Positions 50,411 to 59,123 of a stretch of 64,000 nt of DNA are shown piece after piece. How positions within the stretch are numbered: position 1 is the first letter of the stretch; each line of letters opens with the position of its first letter. The notes under the pieces are model-generated. The model was not told the origin of the DNA. It was given only the letters and a program-made list of their open reading frames with translations, and searched no databases. Source of the stretch: JAAYLC01 sp964636665. Its GTDB lineage: Bacteria; Bacteroidota; Bacteroidia; Flavobacteriales; Flavobacteriaceae. The stretch covers positions 1 through 64,000 of the forward strand of contig CAZWVT010000003.1 in the NCBI GenBank assembly GCA_964636665.1, written 5' to 3'. A program made the translations under genes and the position numbers.

Positions 50411-52318
50411 ATGAAGAAGTTTGTTTTCTGTTTGGCAGTTTTAATTTGCGGTAATCTGTTTGCTCAAAAAACTTATCAGTTGCCGGATTATCCAAAAGAA
50501 TTGGAGAAAAATGCCAACCGTATTTTAATCGAAGAAATTATTGAAACCGATGTAACACGCATCAATAAGATGACAACTAAAAAGCGTGAAGTTTGGTTAA
50601 TCCTTAATAAAAAAGGGCATCAAAGCATGAACTTGAGCGAGTATTACGATGAAAATTCCAAGGTAAAGAAAATCAGCGCACAATTTTATGATACAAATGG
50701 AAAGCGTCACAAAAACCTGAAAAGGAAAAAGGATTTCCAAGACCTTTCGCATACCGGAGTCAATCTTTACTCAGATTCACGAGTTATTAGCGCAGCGTTT
50801 CATCCTACTTTTTATCCATATGTCGTCGTTTTCGAAAGTGAAAAAGAATCAGGAGATACAGGCTTTATTTATCCATGGAATCCCATTCGTAGTTATGCAA
50901 AAAGCACTCATAAAAGTATTTATAAAATAAAATTCGACCCGAAAAACAAGTTGCGCTATAAACCGATGAATTTCGATGGATATAATGTTGCTGTTGAGGA
51001 AAAACCTGAAGAATTGGTGTTTACAGCCGAAAATATCAAAGCGTTAAAACCCGAAGAATTAAGCCCTACTTACAGAGACATCTTTCCTTATGCATTTTTG
51101 GCATTGGATAATTTTACACTTAAAGGAAAACAAGGACCTGCTTCCAGTTGGAAAGAATTCGGGAAATGGATGGAAGAAGAATTGTTGAAGGATACCCAAG
51201 AAATTCCCGAACATACGATTCAAAGAATTAAAAATTTGGTAGCAAACGAAGAAACAAATGAAGGCAAAGCACGAAAAATATATCAATTTCTTCAAGATAA
51301 AGTAAGATATGTAAGTGTTCAAATCGGAATAGGAGGGTGGAAACCAATGCCCGCAGCAGAAGTAGATAAATTGAGTTACGGCGATTGTAAGGCATTGACA
51401 AATTACACCAAAGTATTGCTGGACGTTCTTGGAATTCCTTCATATTATACCATCCTTTATGCAGATTCCAATGTCGTTGACATTCAGGAAGATTTTGTCT
51501 CTTTACAAGGAAATCATGCCATCTTAGGAATCCCGGACGGCGATAAAATTACGTGGCTGGAATGTACGAATCAGGAAATGCCGTACGGATATATCGGTTC
51601 TTTTTCACACAATCGCGACGTCTTAATGATTACGCCCGAAGGAGGTGAAATTGTAAAAACCAAAACTTATACTGCTGAAGAAAATTTACAAAAAACAAAA
51701 GCTCGAATCCAACTTGATGCATCCGGAAATATAACAGCTTTTGTCAATCGTCAATCAGAAGGGCTTATGTATGAATACAAATATCATCTTCCGAAACTCA
51801 AATCTGAAGATGTGGATGCTTTCTATAAAAAAGCATGGAGGAACATCAACGGATTTTCAATTTCTGAGGTGACTTTCGACAACAATCGCAAGGATATTGT
51901 ATTTAATGAAAATTTGAAAATAGAAACGGCTTCTTATCTAAAACCGGTATCTGATGGATTTTTGATTAATCCTAATGTTTTTAATCGCAGAAGCTATGTG
52001 CCGCCACAAATTCCAAATAGAAAATATCCGTTTGAAATTTCTTTTGGCTATGTATATGAAGATATAGTAGAAATTGAAGTGCCCGAAGGATTGCAAATTT
52101 CCTGGATGCCTGAATCCGTAGCACTAAAAACGCTTTTTGGAAGTTTTAATATTGAAGTTTCCCAAGTCTCTCCCGATGTTGTGGTTTATAAAAGAATTTT
52201 AAAAATCAACGAAGGTGTTTTTCCTGCTTCTGAATACGAAAACTACAGAGATTTTCGAAGAACTGTAAATCGATTGGATACAGATAAATTTATAGGGTTG
52301 AAAAAATTAGATCAGTAG
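50411..52318 (+). CDS. DUF3857/transglutaminase-like exported protein with intact catalytic residues
   Basis: A 635-residue paralogue of the previous protein. Signal peptide MKKFVFCLAVLICGNLFAQ; DUF3857 domain at about 45-230; transglutaminase core with the Cys in KLSYGDCKALTNYTKVLLDVLGIPSYYTI, the His in GNHAILGIP and the acidic third position in TWLECTNQEMPYGYIG. The triad thus looks complete. It acts outside the cytoplasm on an unknown protein or peptide substrate. It ends about 100 bases before a sequence gap. Confidence 0.92.
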   Translation: MKKFVFCLAVLICGNLFAQKTYQLPDYPKELEKNANRILIEEIIETDVTRINKMTTKKREVWLILNKKGHQSMNLSEYYDENSKVKKISAQFYDTNGKRHKNLKRKKDFQDLSHTGVNLYSDSRVISAAFHPTFYPYVVVFESEKESGDTGFIYPWNPIRSYAKSTHKSIYKIKFDPKNKLRYKPMNFDGYNVAVEEKPEELVFTAENIKALKPEELSPTYRDIFPYAFLALDNFTLKGKQGPASSWKEFGKWMEEELLKDTQEIPEHTIQRIKNLVANEETNEGKARKIYQFLQDKVRYVSVQIGIGGWKPMPAAEVDKLSYGDCKALTNYTKVLLDVLGIPSYYTILYADSNVVDIQEDFVSLQGNHAILGIPDGDKITWLECTNQEMPYGYIGSFSHNRDVLMITPEGGEIVKTKTYTAEENLQKTKARIQLDASGNITAFVNRQSEGLMYEYKYHLPKLKSEDVDAFYKKAWRNINGFSISEVTFDNNRKDIVFNENLKIETASYLKPVSDGFLINPNVFNRRSYVPPQIPNRKYPFEISFGYVYEDIVEIEVPEGLQISWMPESVALKTLFGSFNIEVSQVSPDVVVYKRILKINEGVFPASEYENYRDFRRTVNRLDTDKFIGLKKLDQ

Positions 52319-52341
52319 CTGGTAATTCAGGTTTCGTTTTT

Positions 52342-52416
52342 TCAGGTTTTGATTCGCTTTACTAATTCTTCAATAGTAAAAGAAGAGAAGTCAGAATCCT
52401 TTATTTCAGGATTTTT
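52342..52416 (-). CDS. C-terminal fragment of an unidentified leftward gene, cut by a gap
   Basis: The minus strand is open from the gap edge to TGA at 52344-52342 and encodes the tail KNPEIKDSDFSSFTIEELVK-RIKT. The composition is protein-like, with an amphipathic last helix. The rest of the gene lies in the gap, so it cannot be identified. Confidence 0.45.
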   Translation of the reverse strand, partial: KNPEIKDSDFSSFTIEELVKRIKT

Positions 52417-52516
52417 NNNNNNNNNNNNNNNNNNNNNNNNNNNNNNNNNNNNNNNNNNNNNNNNNNNNNNNNNNNNNNNNNNNNNNNNNNNNNNNNNNNN
52501 NNNNNNNNNNNNNNNN
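52417..52516. other. Assembly gap of 100 N (true missing sequence)
   Basis: Unlike the gap in paaA, the flanks here share no repeated sequence, so real sequence of unknown length is missing. It removes most of the leftward gene that ends at 52342 and probably part of the paaH upstream region. Confidence 0.85.
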
Positions 52517-52566
52517 TTTAGTTGTTTTACCTTGTTGTTAACAAAAGAATTTCCCCGGCGAATCTC

Positions 52567-52574
52567 TATTTTTG
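52567..52574 (+). promoter_or_regulatory. Candidate -7 box of paaH
   Basis: TATTTTTG, an exact match, 33 bases before the ATG at 52608. A 13-base palindrome TAGTTT-G-AAACTA (52575-52587) directly follows it, at the likely transcript start. Confidence 0.5.
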
Positions 52575-52607
52575 TAGTTTGAAACTATTACTCAATTTAA
52601 TAATGCT

Positions 52608-53762
52608 ATGAATATTTCTGTAATCGGTGCCGGGACGATGGGTTCCGGAATTGCTCAAGTGGCTGCAACAGCCGGATGTAAAGTTAAACTTTATGATGTC
52701 AAAAACGAGGCATTGGAGTCTGCTCAAACGGCATTGGAAAAAATATTAAACCGTCTTATTGAAAAAGGCCGCATCGACGAACAAGAAAAAAACCGAATTC
52801 AAAGTAATATTCAATATGTAAATACACTTCGGAAAATTAAAAGTTCCGATATGGTCATTGAAGCTATAGTTGAAGATTTGGATGTCAAACAAAAAGTGTT
52901 TTCAACGGTGGAAAAGTTTGTCAGTGAAGCATGCATTTTGGCTTCCAATACTTCTTCACTTTCTGTGGCTTCAATTGCAGCTGCATTGGAAAAACCGGAG
53001 CGTTGTATCGGGATTCATTTTTTTAATCCTGCTCCATTAATGCGTTTGGTAGAAATGATTCCAGCTGTACAAACTTCCGAAAAAGTGCTGCAAAAATCTG
53101 TTGAAATTATTAAATCCTGGGGAAAAACTACCGCAGTTGCCAAAGATACTCCCGGATTTATCGTAAACCGTGTCGCTCGTCCTTTTTATGGAGAAGCACT
53201 GCGAATTTACGAAGAGGGAATTGCAGATTTTGCAACTATAGATTGGGCGATGAAAACCTTCGGAAACTTTAAAATGGGTCCTTTTGAATTGATGGATTTT
53301 ATCGGAAATGATATAAATTATACAGTGACTGAAACCGTATTTCAAGCCTTTTATTTTGATTCTAAATACAAACCTTCTTTTACTCAAAAACGCTATGTTG
53401 AAGCTGGATATTTGGGACGAAAAACCGGAAGAGGCTATTACGATTATGCAAAAGATGCAGTAAATAAAGAACCTGTGATTGATGAAAATAGAGGCAATGC
53501 AATTTTTGAAAGAATATTGGCAATGCTCATCAACGAAGCTGCAGATGCACTTTTTTGGAATATCGCTTCCGCAGAAGATATTGACAATGCGATGCAGCAG
53601 GGCGTTAATTATCCCAAAGGATTATTAGCCTGGGCAGATGAAAAAGGAATTGATTGGTGTGTGGATAAAATGGATTCACTTTTTTCAAGATATCATGAAG
53701 ACAGGTATCGATGCAGTCCGTTATTGAGAGATATGTTAGAGAATGGAAAAACTTTTCATTGA
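52608..53762 (+). CDS. paaH: 3-hydroxyacyl-CoA dehydrogenase (PaaH-like)
   Basis: A 384-residue 3-hydroxyacyl-CoA dehydrogenase. The NAD motif is VIGAGTMGSGIAQVAATAG at residues 4-22, then the dehydrogenase core with ASNTSSLSVASIAAAL, GIHFFNPAPLMRLVEMI (catalytic His) and AKDTPGFIVNRVARP. Two C-terminal helical domains follow, ending in GVNYPKGLLAWADEKGID, so it has the double C-terminal domain layout of PaaH/PaaC-type enzymes. The expected step is oxidation of 3-hydroxyadipyl-CoA to 3-oxoadipyl-CoA in phenylacetate breakdown. It converges on the leftward glycosyltransferase gene. Confidence 0.93.
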   Translation: MNISVIGAGTMGSGIAQVAATAGCKVKLYDVKNEALESAQTALEKILNRLIEKGRIDEQEKNRIQSNIQYVNTLRKIKSSDMVIEAIVEDLDVKQKVFSTVEKFVSEACILASNTSSLSVASIAAALEKPERCIGIHFFNPAPLMRLVEMIPAVQTSEKVLQKSVEIIKSWGKTTAVAKDTPGFIVNRVARPFYGEALRIYEEGIADFATIDWAMKTFGNFKMGPFELMDFIGNDINYTVTETVFQAFYFDSKYKPSFTQKRYVEAGYLGRKTGRGYYDYAKDAVNKEPVIDENRGNAIFERILAMLINEAADALFWNIASAEDIDNAMQQGVNYPKGLLAWADEKGIDWCVDKMDSLFSRYHEDRYRCSPLLRDMLENGKTFH

Positions 53763-53767
53763 GTAAT

Positions 53768-54898
53768 TTAAATTTTACATGATGTTTTCATTATTGAATA
53801 ATAAAGCAAAAACGGAATACACAATATAAAATATGATATATCGACTATGCTGCCATAATAGGCTGCCGCAAAACCTGTGTTGATGATGTGATAGATGAAA
53901 TAAACAGCTATGGAGATGAATAAAGTAAGTCCGCTGAAGAAATAGACATCTTCCACTTTAGCACATAAAAATCCAAAAAATACAGCCATTGCTATAAAAA
54001 CCAAAGTATAGCTAAAGGGGATTAAAAATGTGGATTGAACCAAAAAAGGATTCATTGTTTTGAAATCTTCAAAATGACCAATTACAAAGGGAAGGAAAGT
54101 CGTCGCAAAGGTTAAAATGGCAATGGTTCCCATTAAAATTAGTTTCCAAAAAGTAATCCGATTTGTTTTCCACGCAAATAAAAAAGCGATTAAATACGGG
54201 ATTGCAAAAACATTTCGGGTGGACAAGAACAGTCCCGTTAAAATTCCGGTAATCACTATTCGATTTAAAGTTAGTTCCTTTTGTTTATGGAAAAAAACAA
54301 TTGAAAACAACACGAAAACGCTATTTGTAAAAATATTACTTCGACCTACAATTTCCCATAAATAAAACATTGAAAGACAAAGTAATAATAAAGCACTTGT
54401 AATAATATGATTTTGGATTTTGGAATATTTCAGCAGCAAATAAAACATCACTATTCCCAATAATGAAAAAAGCCCCAATTCACCCAAGGCATAAAATGGA
54501 AGTGCCAAAATGAAATAAAAAGGCATAGGTCCGGGCGGATTGCCGGTATTGGCTTTGGCAAAATAGGCATATTCCCCGGAAAAATAAGTTTCCCAAAAAG
54601 AAGTGATAACACTCCATCTGTCCACTTTTAAAGTTTCAATGGGTACTTTGGATAGAACCAAATAACTGCCTAATATAAAAATTCCGATGAGCATCGCATT
54701 AAATACTTTAGGGAATGAAATTCGCATCAGAAGGTATTTATAATTCCAAATTATAAAATAAATTCCGGCAATAAGGATTGAAAATGGGAGATACCAATCT
54801 GTAATCCTATTGGAATATTTAATACAGAAAATAAAATTGACAAGAACAAAAAAGAAGAATGCGATATTCGTTTTGTCTAAAATCCTGTTGCGCCGCAT
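53768..54898 (-). CDS. Multi-pass membrane protein, probable GT-C glycosyltransferase
   Basis: A 376-residue protein with about ten hydrophobic helices and few soluble parts. A loop early in the chain (SFWETYFSGEYAYFAKANTGNPPGPMPFYFILALPFY) has the acidic and proline-rich character of dolichyl-phosphate-mannose-type GT-C enzymes. The next-door GT2 gene overlaps by one base (TAATG), and such pairs commonly make and use polyprenyl-phosphate sugars. The exact family was not recognised, and function is inferred from context. Confidence 0.7.
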   Translation of the reverse strand: MRRNRILDKTNIAFFFFVLVNFIFCIKYSNRITDWYLPFSILIAGIYFIIWNYKYLLMRISFPKVFNAMLIGIFILGSYLVLSKVPIETLKVDRWSVITSFWETYFSGEYAYFAKANTGNPPGPMPFYFILALPFYALGELGLFSLLGIVMFYLLLKYSKIQNHIITSALLLLCLSMFYLWEIVGRSNIFTNSVFVLFSIVFFHKQKELTLNRIVITGILTGLFLSTRNVFAIPYLIAFLFAWKTNRITFWKLILMGTIAILTFATTFLPFVIGHFEDFKTMNPFLVQSTFLIPFSYTLVFIAMAVFFGFLCAKVEDVYFFSGLTLFISIAVYFIYHIINTGFAAAYYGSIVDISYFILCIPFLLYYSIMKTSCKI

Positions 54899-55638
54899 TA
54901 CCTAAAGAGTTTTGAAGACCGGATTTTATTTTTGTCCAAAAAATAGACTATCGATGTTTTCAATACGCCAAAACCGTAGGTAACACTTCTTGAAAAATTA
55001 ATGGATGAGGCTTCGGTAAAATATTTTGTAGGACAGGTTATTTCTGCAATTTCATATCCTTTGTGGAAAATCTGAGCCAGCATTTGATTGTCGAAAACAA
55101 AGTCATCCGAATTTTTGTTGAAATCAATATCCAACAATACTTTTCTGGAAAAAGCGCGATAACCTGTGTGATATTCTGCCAGCTTTTGATTCATAAGCAC
55201 ATTTTGCGTGAAAGTCAACATACGGTTTGCAATGTATTTATACATAGGCATACCACCCTTTAAAGCGCCTTTTCCTAAAATTCTGGAGCCGATGACAACT
55301 TGGTACACTTCATTTGCAATAAGATGGCTCATAGATGGTATTAACCGAGGATCGTATTGATAATCCGGATGAAGCATAATGACGATATCTGCTCCCAATT
55401 CCAAAGCTTTGTTGTAACAAGTTTTTTGGTTTCCACCATATCCTGTGTTTTTTTCGTGTATGATGATGTGTTCAATTCCTATCTTTCGGGCTACTTCTAC
55501 AGTATTATCTGTGCTCATATCATCCACTAAAATCACGGAATCGACAATGTCAAAAGGAATTTAACTATAAGTTTTTTGAAGTGTTTGCGAGGCGTTGTAG
55601 GCAGGAAGAACAACAATTATTTTTTTATTATTTAGCAC
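54898..55638 (-). pseudogene. Family 2 glycosyltransferase, broken by a nonsense codon
   Basis: From GTG at 55638 the frame reads MLNNKKIIVVLPAYNASQTL-QKTYS, a standard GT2 N-terminus, then a TAA at 55563-55561, then continues in the same frame as IPFDIVDSVILVDDMSTDNT. Where relatives have a Glu (REIPFDIVDEVILVDD), a GAA to TAA change would explain the stop. Downstream the enzyme is complete (VIMLHPDYQYDPRLIPSMSHL; GSRILGKGALKGGMP; AEYHTGYRAFS), with the usual length of ~246 codons in total. Unless the base is a sequencing error or readthrough occurs, the UDP/GDP-binding N-terminus is lost. Translation from the internal GTG at 55536 would lack the first strand and loop. Confidence 0.8.
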
Positions 55639-55866
55639 TGTTATTTCTATATTTTAATGAGTATCGTCTGTAAATAATCGTTTTAAAAAAATGAATTAGA
55701 TTGAAATTATATAATATTCCTGAACAATTCTTTATTTCGGTGCAAGAATAGTTACAGTATTTGACAAATATATGATTATTGCCAATAAAAAAAGTCAAAT
55801 ACTATTCGGAACGTTATCGCATGTTTATCAAATTTCAGATAACTTGCGCTTTCAAATTCAACAGTT

Positions 55867-56463
55867 ATGATTTATTCATTTAAAGGTCATATTCCGGTGG
55901 TTCATGAATCCAGTTTTGTCCATCCTTTGGCTGCTGTCACCGGAAATGTAATCATCGGGAAAAACTGCTATATCGGTCCCGGTGCTGCCATTCGCGGAGA
56001 TTGGGGAGAGATTATTTTGGAAGATGGAGTGAATGTGCAAGAAAATTGTACCGTTCACATGTTTCCGGGGAAATCCATTGTGCTAAAAGAAAGTGCCCAC
56101 GTAGGCCACGGTGCCATTATTCACGGTGCCAATCTCGGAAAAAACTGCCTTATCGGAATGAACAGTGTGATTATGGACGGAGCAACAATCGGCGATGAAT
56201 GTATCGTTGGCGCATTGACTTTTGTAAAAGCAGATGAAATCTTTCCTTCCCGAAAATTGATTGTGGGCAATCCGGCACGCATCGTGAAGGACATTGCCGA
56301 TGAAATGATTGAATGGAAAACAGCAGGAACGCGACTTTATCAGCAACTTCCGGCAGATTGTCATCAGCGTTTGAAAGAAGTTGAACCTTTGAGAGCAATT
56401 CCTGAAAACCGTCCGATTCAGGAAGATTTTTATCGAACTTTAAATGAATTTAGAAAAAAATAA
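55867..56463 (+). CDS. paaY: Hexapeptide-repeat protein PaaY (gamma-carbonic anhydrase-like thioesterase)
   Basis: A 198-residue left-handed beta-helix protein (E. coli PaaY has 196). Hexapeptide turns run through residues ~10-145: HPLAAVTGNVIIGKNCYIGPGAAIRGDWGEIILEDGVNVQENCTVHMF, with GHGAIIHGANLGKNCLIGMNSVIMDG containing the metal-site histidines. A C-terminal helix (EWKTAGTRLYQQLPADCHQRLKEVEPLRAI) is typical of PaaY. PaaY hydrolyses dead-end CoA thioesters of the pathway. It is separated from paaH by the leftward glycosyltransferase pair, so the paa genes are scattered here. Confidence 0.93.
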   Translation: MIYSFKGHIPVVHESSFVHPLAAVTGNVIIGKNCYIGPGAAIRGDWGEIILEDGVNVQENCTVHMFPGKSIVLKESAHVGHGAIIHGANLGKNCLIGMNSVIMDGATIGDECIVGALTFVKADEIFPSRKLIVGNPARIVKDIADEMIEWKTAGTRLYQQLPADCHQRLKEVEPLRAIPENRPIQEDFYRTLNEFRKK

Positions 56464-56690
56464 AAAAATCAATCCCACGTTAAGTTTGCTTGTTGGTTAT
56501 TTGACAAAAAGGAGACTGCAATGAATTAATTCATAATTCGTAATAATCTCACTGTCGATTTTTTTGATTTCAAAAATCTTTAATTTCCAAAACGAAAAAA
56601 GAATTGTGTATTTTCGCAAAGGCTCAAAGCTCTGTTAGGGAATTAATAGAAGCTATAAACTTTTTAAAACAGCTAAAAATATAAGCGACG

Positions 56691-58013
56691 ATGAGCGATA
56701 AAAAAGAATTCCAAACAATCCAGGAATTTAAACTCCCGAAAATGGGAGAAAGCATTACCGAAGGAACGATTATAGAATGGCATATTGACGAGGGACAATC
56801 TTTTAATGAAGGGGATGTCCTTTTGGAAGTTGCCACCGATAAAGTGGACAATGAAGTGCCGGCACCTTTTTCGGGAATTTTGATTTCAAAAAATTTCGAA
56901 AACGGCGATGTGGTGAAAATTGGAACAGTTATCGCCACCCTAGAAGCTGCCGAGGAAAGCAGCATTCCGAAAAAAGAACAAAGCACACCAAAAGCGGAAA
57001 ACAAAAAACGCGCAGTCAAAGAAAAATCTCCGGCAAAAAACGTTCAAAGTCAGGCTTCACAAACAGCGACATTTACAGTTAATAAAAACCTTTTTATTTC
57101 TCCACTGGTAGATTCCATCGCACGTAAAAATCACATGAGCTATGAAGAACTCGCCAGAATTCCTGCAACCGGAAAAGATGGAAGACTGAGAAAAAGTGAT
57201 ATTTTTCGATACATTGAAGAGGGACGTCCATATAAATTTGCACAGCCTGTAGCACCACCTTCAGGATTTCAGATTCCTGACCTCAAATTCGATAAAGGAA
57301 CCGGAAAACGCATTCCAATGGACAGGATGCGGCAAATGATTTCCGACCATATGGTTTACAGCAAACACAATTCTCCTCATGTTACAGCTTATGTAGAGGC
57401 AGATTTAACCGATATGGCAACTTGGAGAGAACGAAATAAAAATATTTTTTTAGATAAATACGGTTATAAACTTACTTACACTCCGTTATTTATTGAATGT
57501 GTGACCAAAGCCATTCAAGATTTTCCGATGATTAATTCCACCTTGGATGAGTCGGATATTATTGTCAAGGAAGCAATCAATATAGGAATGGCAACGGCTT
57601 TGCCTTCAGGGAATTTAATTGTTCCTGTGGTAAAAAACGCCGATAAATTGAATCTTCCAGAATTGGCAAAAACCATCAATTCATTGGCTCAAAAAGCAAG
57701 AGAAAATAAATTAAAAGCAGATGACACCAAAGGAAGCACGTTTACAATTAGCAATGTCGGAACATTTGGAAGCTTGATGGGTACGCCGATTATCAACCAA
57801 CCGGAAGCCGCAATTTTAGCCACAGGAATTATAAAGAAAAGAGCAGAAGTTATGGAATATGAAGACGGAGATGTTATTGAAATCCGTCATATTATGGTGC
57901 TTTCACTTTCTTTTGACCACAGAATCGTCGATGGTTATCTCGCCGGTTCGTTTTTGAGAAAAATTGCAGATTATATGGAAGATTTCGGTAGAAAAGAGAA
58001 TATAAAAAATTAA
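56691..58013 (+). CDS. bkdB: Branched-chain 2-oxoacid dehydrogenase E2 (dihydrolipoyl acyltransferase)
   Basis: A 440-residue E2. One N-terminal lipoyl domain with the lipoyl Lys51 (EVATDKVDNEVPAP), a charged linker, a peripheral-subunit-binding domain (ISPLVDSIARKNHMSYEELARIPATGKDGRLRKSDIFRYI, ~130-170) and the catalytic acyltransferase domain with His410 and Asp414 in SFDHRIVDG. Its neighbours, ilvE and the E1 fusion, point to branched-chain 2-oxo acids as substrate rather than pyruvate. It is two bases from ilvE. No lipoamide dehydrogenase (E3) gene is in the window. Confidence 0.92.
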   Translation: MSDKKEFQTIQEFKLPKMGESITEGTIIEWHIDEGQSFNEGDVLLEVATDKVDNEVPAPFSGILISKNFENGDVVKIGTVIATLEAAEESSIPKKEQSTPKAENKKRAVKEKSPAKNVQSQASQTATFTVNKNLFISPLVDSIARKNHMSYEELARIPATGKDGRLRKSDIFRYIEEGRPYKFAQPVAPPSGFQIPDLKFDKGTGKRIPMDRMRQMISDHMVYSKHNSPHVTAYVEADLTDMATWRERNKNIFLDKYGYKLTYTPLFIECVTKAIQDFPMINSTLDESDIIVKEAINIGMATALPSGNLIVPVVKNADKLNLPELAKTINSLAQKARENKLKADDTKGSTFTISNVGTFGSLMGTPIINQPEAAILATGIIKKRAEVMEYEDGDVIEIRHIMVLSLSFDHRIVDGYLAGSFLRKIADYMEDFGRKENIKN

Positions 58014-58015
58014 TT

Positions 58016-59077
58016 ATGGGAACTCAGATTAAAATAAACCGCACACAAAATTCAAAATTAGCATCCTTAGATTTTAACAATATTCCGTTGGGACGAACTT
58101 TTACAGACCATTTATTTATTTGTGAATATTACGACGGAGAATGGCGAGATATGCGAATTGAACCGATGGAAAATATCTCAATTCATCCGGCAACGATGGC
58201 ATTACATTACGGTCAAGCGATTTTTGAAGGGATGAAAGCTACCTTGTCCAAAGACAATCAACCGTTGCTTTTTCGACCTGAACAAAATGCAAAAAGATTT
58301 AACTTCAGCGCATCAAGACTTGGAATGCCGACCGTTCCTGAGGATTTGTTTTTGGAAGCTTTAAACAAATTAATAGGGATGGATGCGGATTGGATTCCTC
58401 CGACTGAAGGAAGTGCATTGTACATTCGACCTTTTATGTTTGCCGACGAAGGATTTATCGGAATGCGTGCTGCAAATTCCTATAAATTTATGATTATTTG
58501 TTCGCCCTCAGGTCCTTTGTACAACAAACCCATTAAATTATATGCAGAAACCGATTACATCCGTGCAGCCAACGGAGGCACCGGCGAAGCCAAAGCAGCA
58601 GGAAATTATGCCGCCGCAGTACTGCCAACGGAAAAAGCAAAAGCAAAAGGATACGACCAAGTTCTTTGGTTGGATGCTGCAGAACACAAATACATTCAGG
58701 AAGTAGGAACGATGAATATTTTCTTTAAAATAAAAAATCAATTCATCACGCCTAATTTGGACGGTTCCATCCTTGCCGGAATTACCCGAGACAGCGTCAT
58801 TACCTTATTGAAAGATAAAGGTTACGAAGTTGTAGAAAGACCGATTACGATTGATGAAATCATTGAAAGTGCAGAAAACGGAAGTCTGGAAGAAGCATTC
58901 GGAACCGGAACAGCGGTTTTTATCGCCCGAATTGAATCCATCGGTTATAAAGACAAAAAGATTACAGTTTCCAAGGAAAGTCCCGTTGCCGATTGGGTTA
59001 CAGATACAATGAATGCAATCCGTTCGGGAAGCATGCCAGATAAATTCAATTGGATGAAAAAAGTCGAAAGAATTTAA
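58016..59077 (+). CDS. ilvE: Branched-chain amino acid aminotransferase
   Basis: A 353-residue class IV PLP aminotransferase. The PLP Lys is Lys193 in GTGEAKAAGNYAAAV. Further class features are LHYGQAIFEGMKA, YIRPFMFADEGFIG, EVGTMNIFF and the LDGSILAGITRDSVI phosphate-binding segment. It converts Leu, Ile and Val to their 2-oxo acids and back. Sitting two bases after the E2 gene and 46 before the E1 fusion, it supplies the substrate of that complex, so here the direction is likely catabolic. Confidence 0.95.
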   Translation: MGTQIKINRTQNSKLASLDFNNIPLGRTFTDHLFICEYYDGEWRDMRIEPMENISIHPATMALHYGQAIFEGMKATLSKDNQPLLFRPEQNAKRFNFSASRLGMPTVPEDLFLEALNKLIGMDADWIPPTEGSALYIRPFMFADEGFIGMRAANSYKFMIICSPSGPLYNKPIKLYAETDYIRAANGGTGEAKAAGNYAAAVLPTEKAKAKGYDQVLWLDAAEHKYIQEVGTMNIFFKIKNQFITPNLDGSILAGITRDSVITLLKDKGYEVVERPITIDEIIESAENGSLEEAFGTGTAVFIARIESIGYKDKKITVSKESPVADWVTDTMNAIRSGSMPDKFNWMKKVERI

Positions 59078-59123
59078 TTTGCTCTTATTTAAAATCAGTT
59101 TTTAAGCTTAAAATAAAAACACA

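Noticed and set aside
52349..52582. Open frame running across the 100 N gap before paaH
   Set aside because: It exists only because N positions do not create stops; the flanking codons are not protein-like in that frame.
52575..52587. Palindrome TAGTTT-G-AAACTA at the probable paaH transcript start as a PaaR site
   Set aside because: Its sequence does not match the ACTAACA-N2-TGTTAGT palindrome next to tetR, and short AT-rich palindromes are common here.
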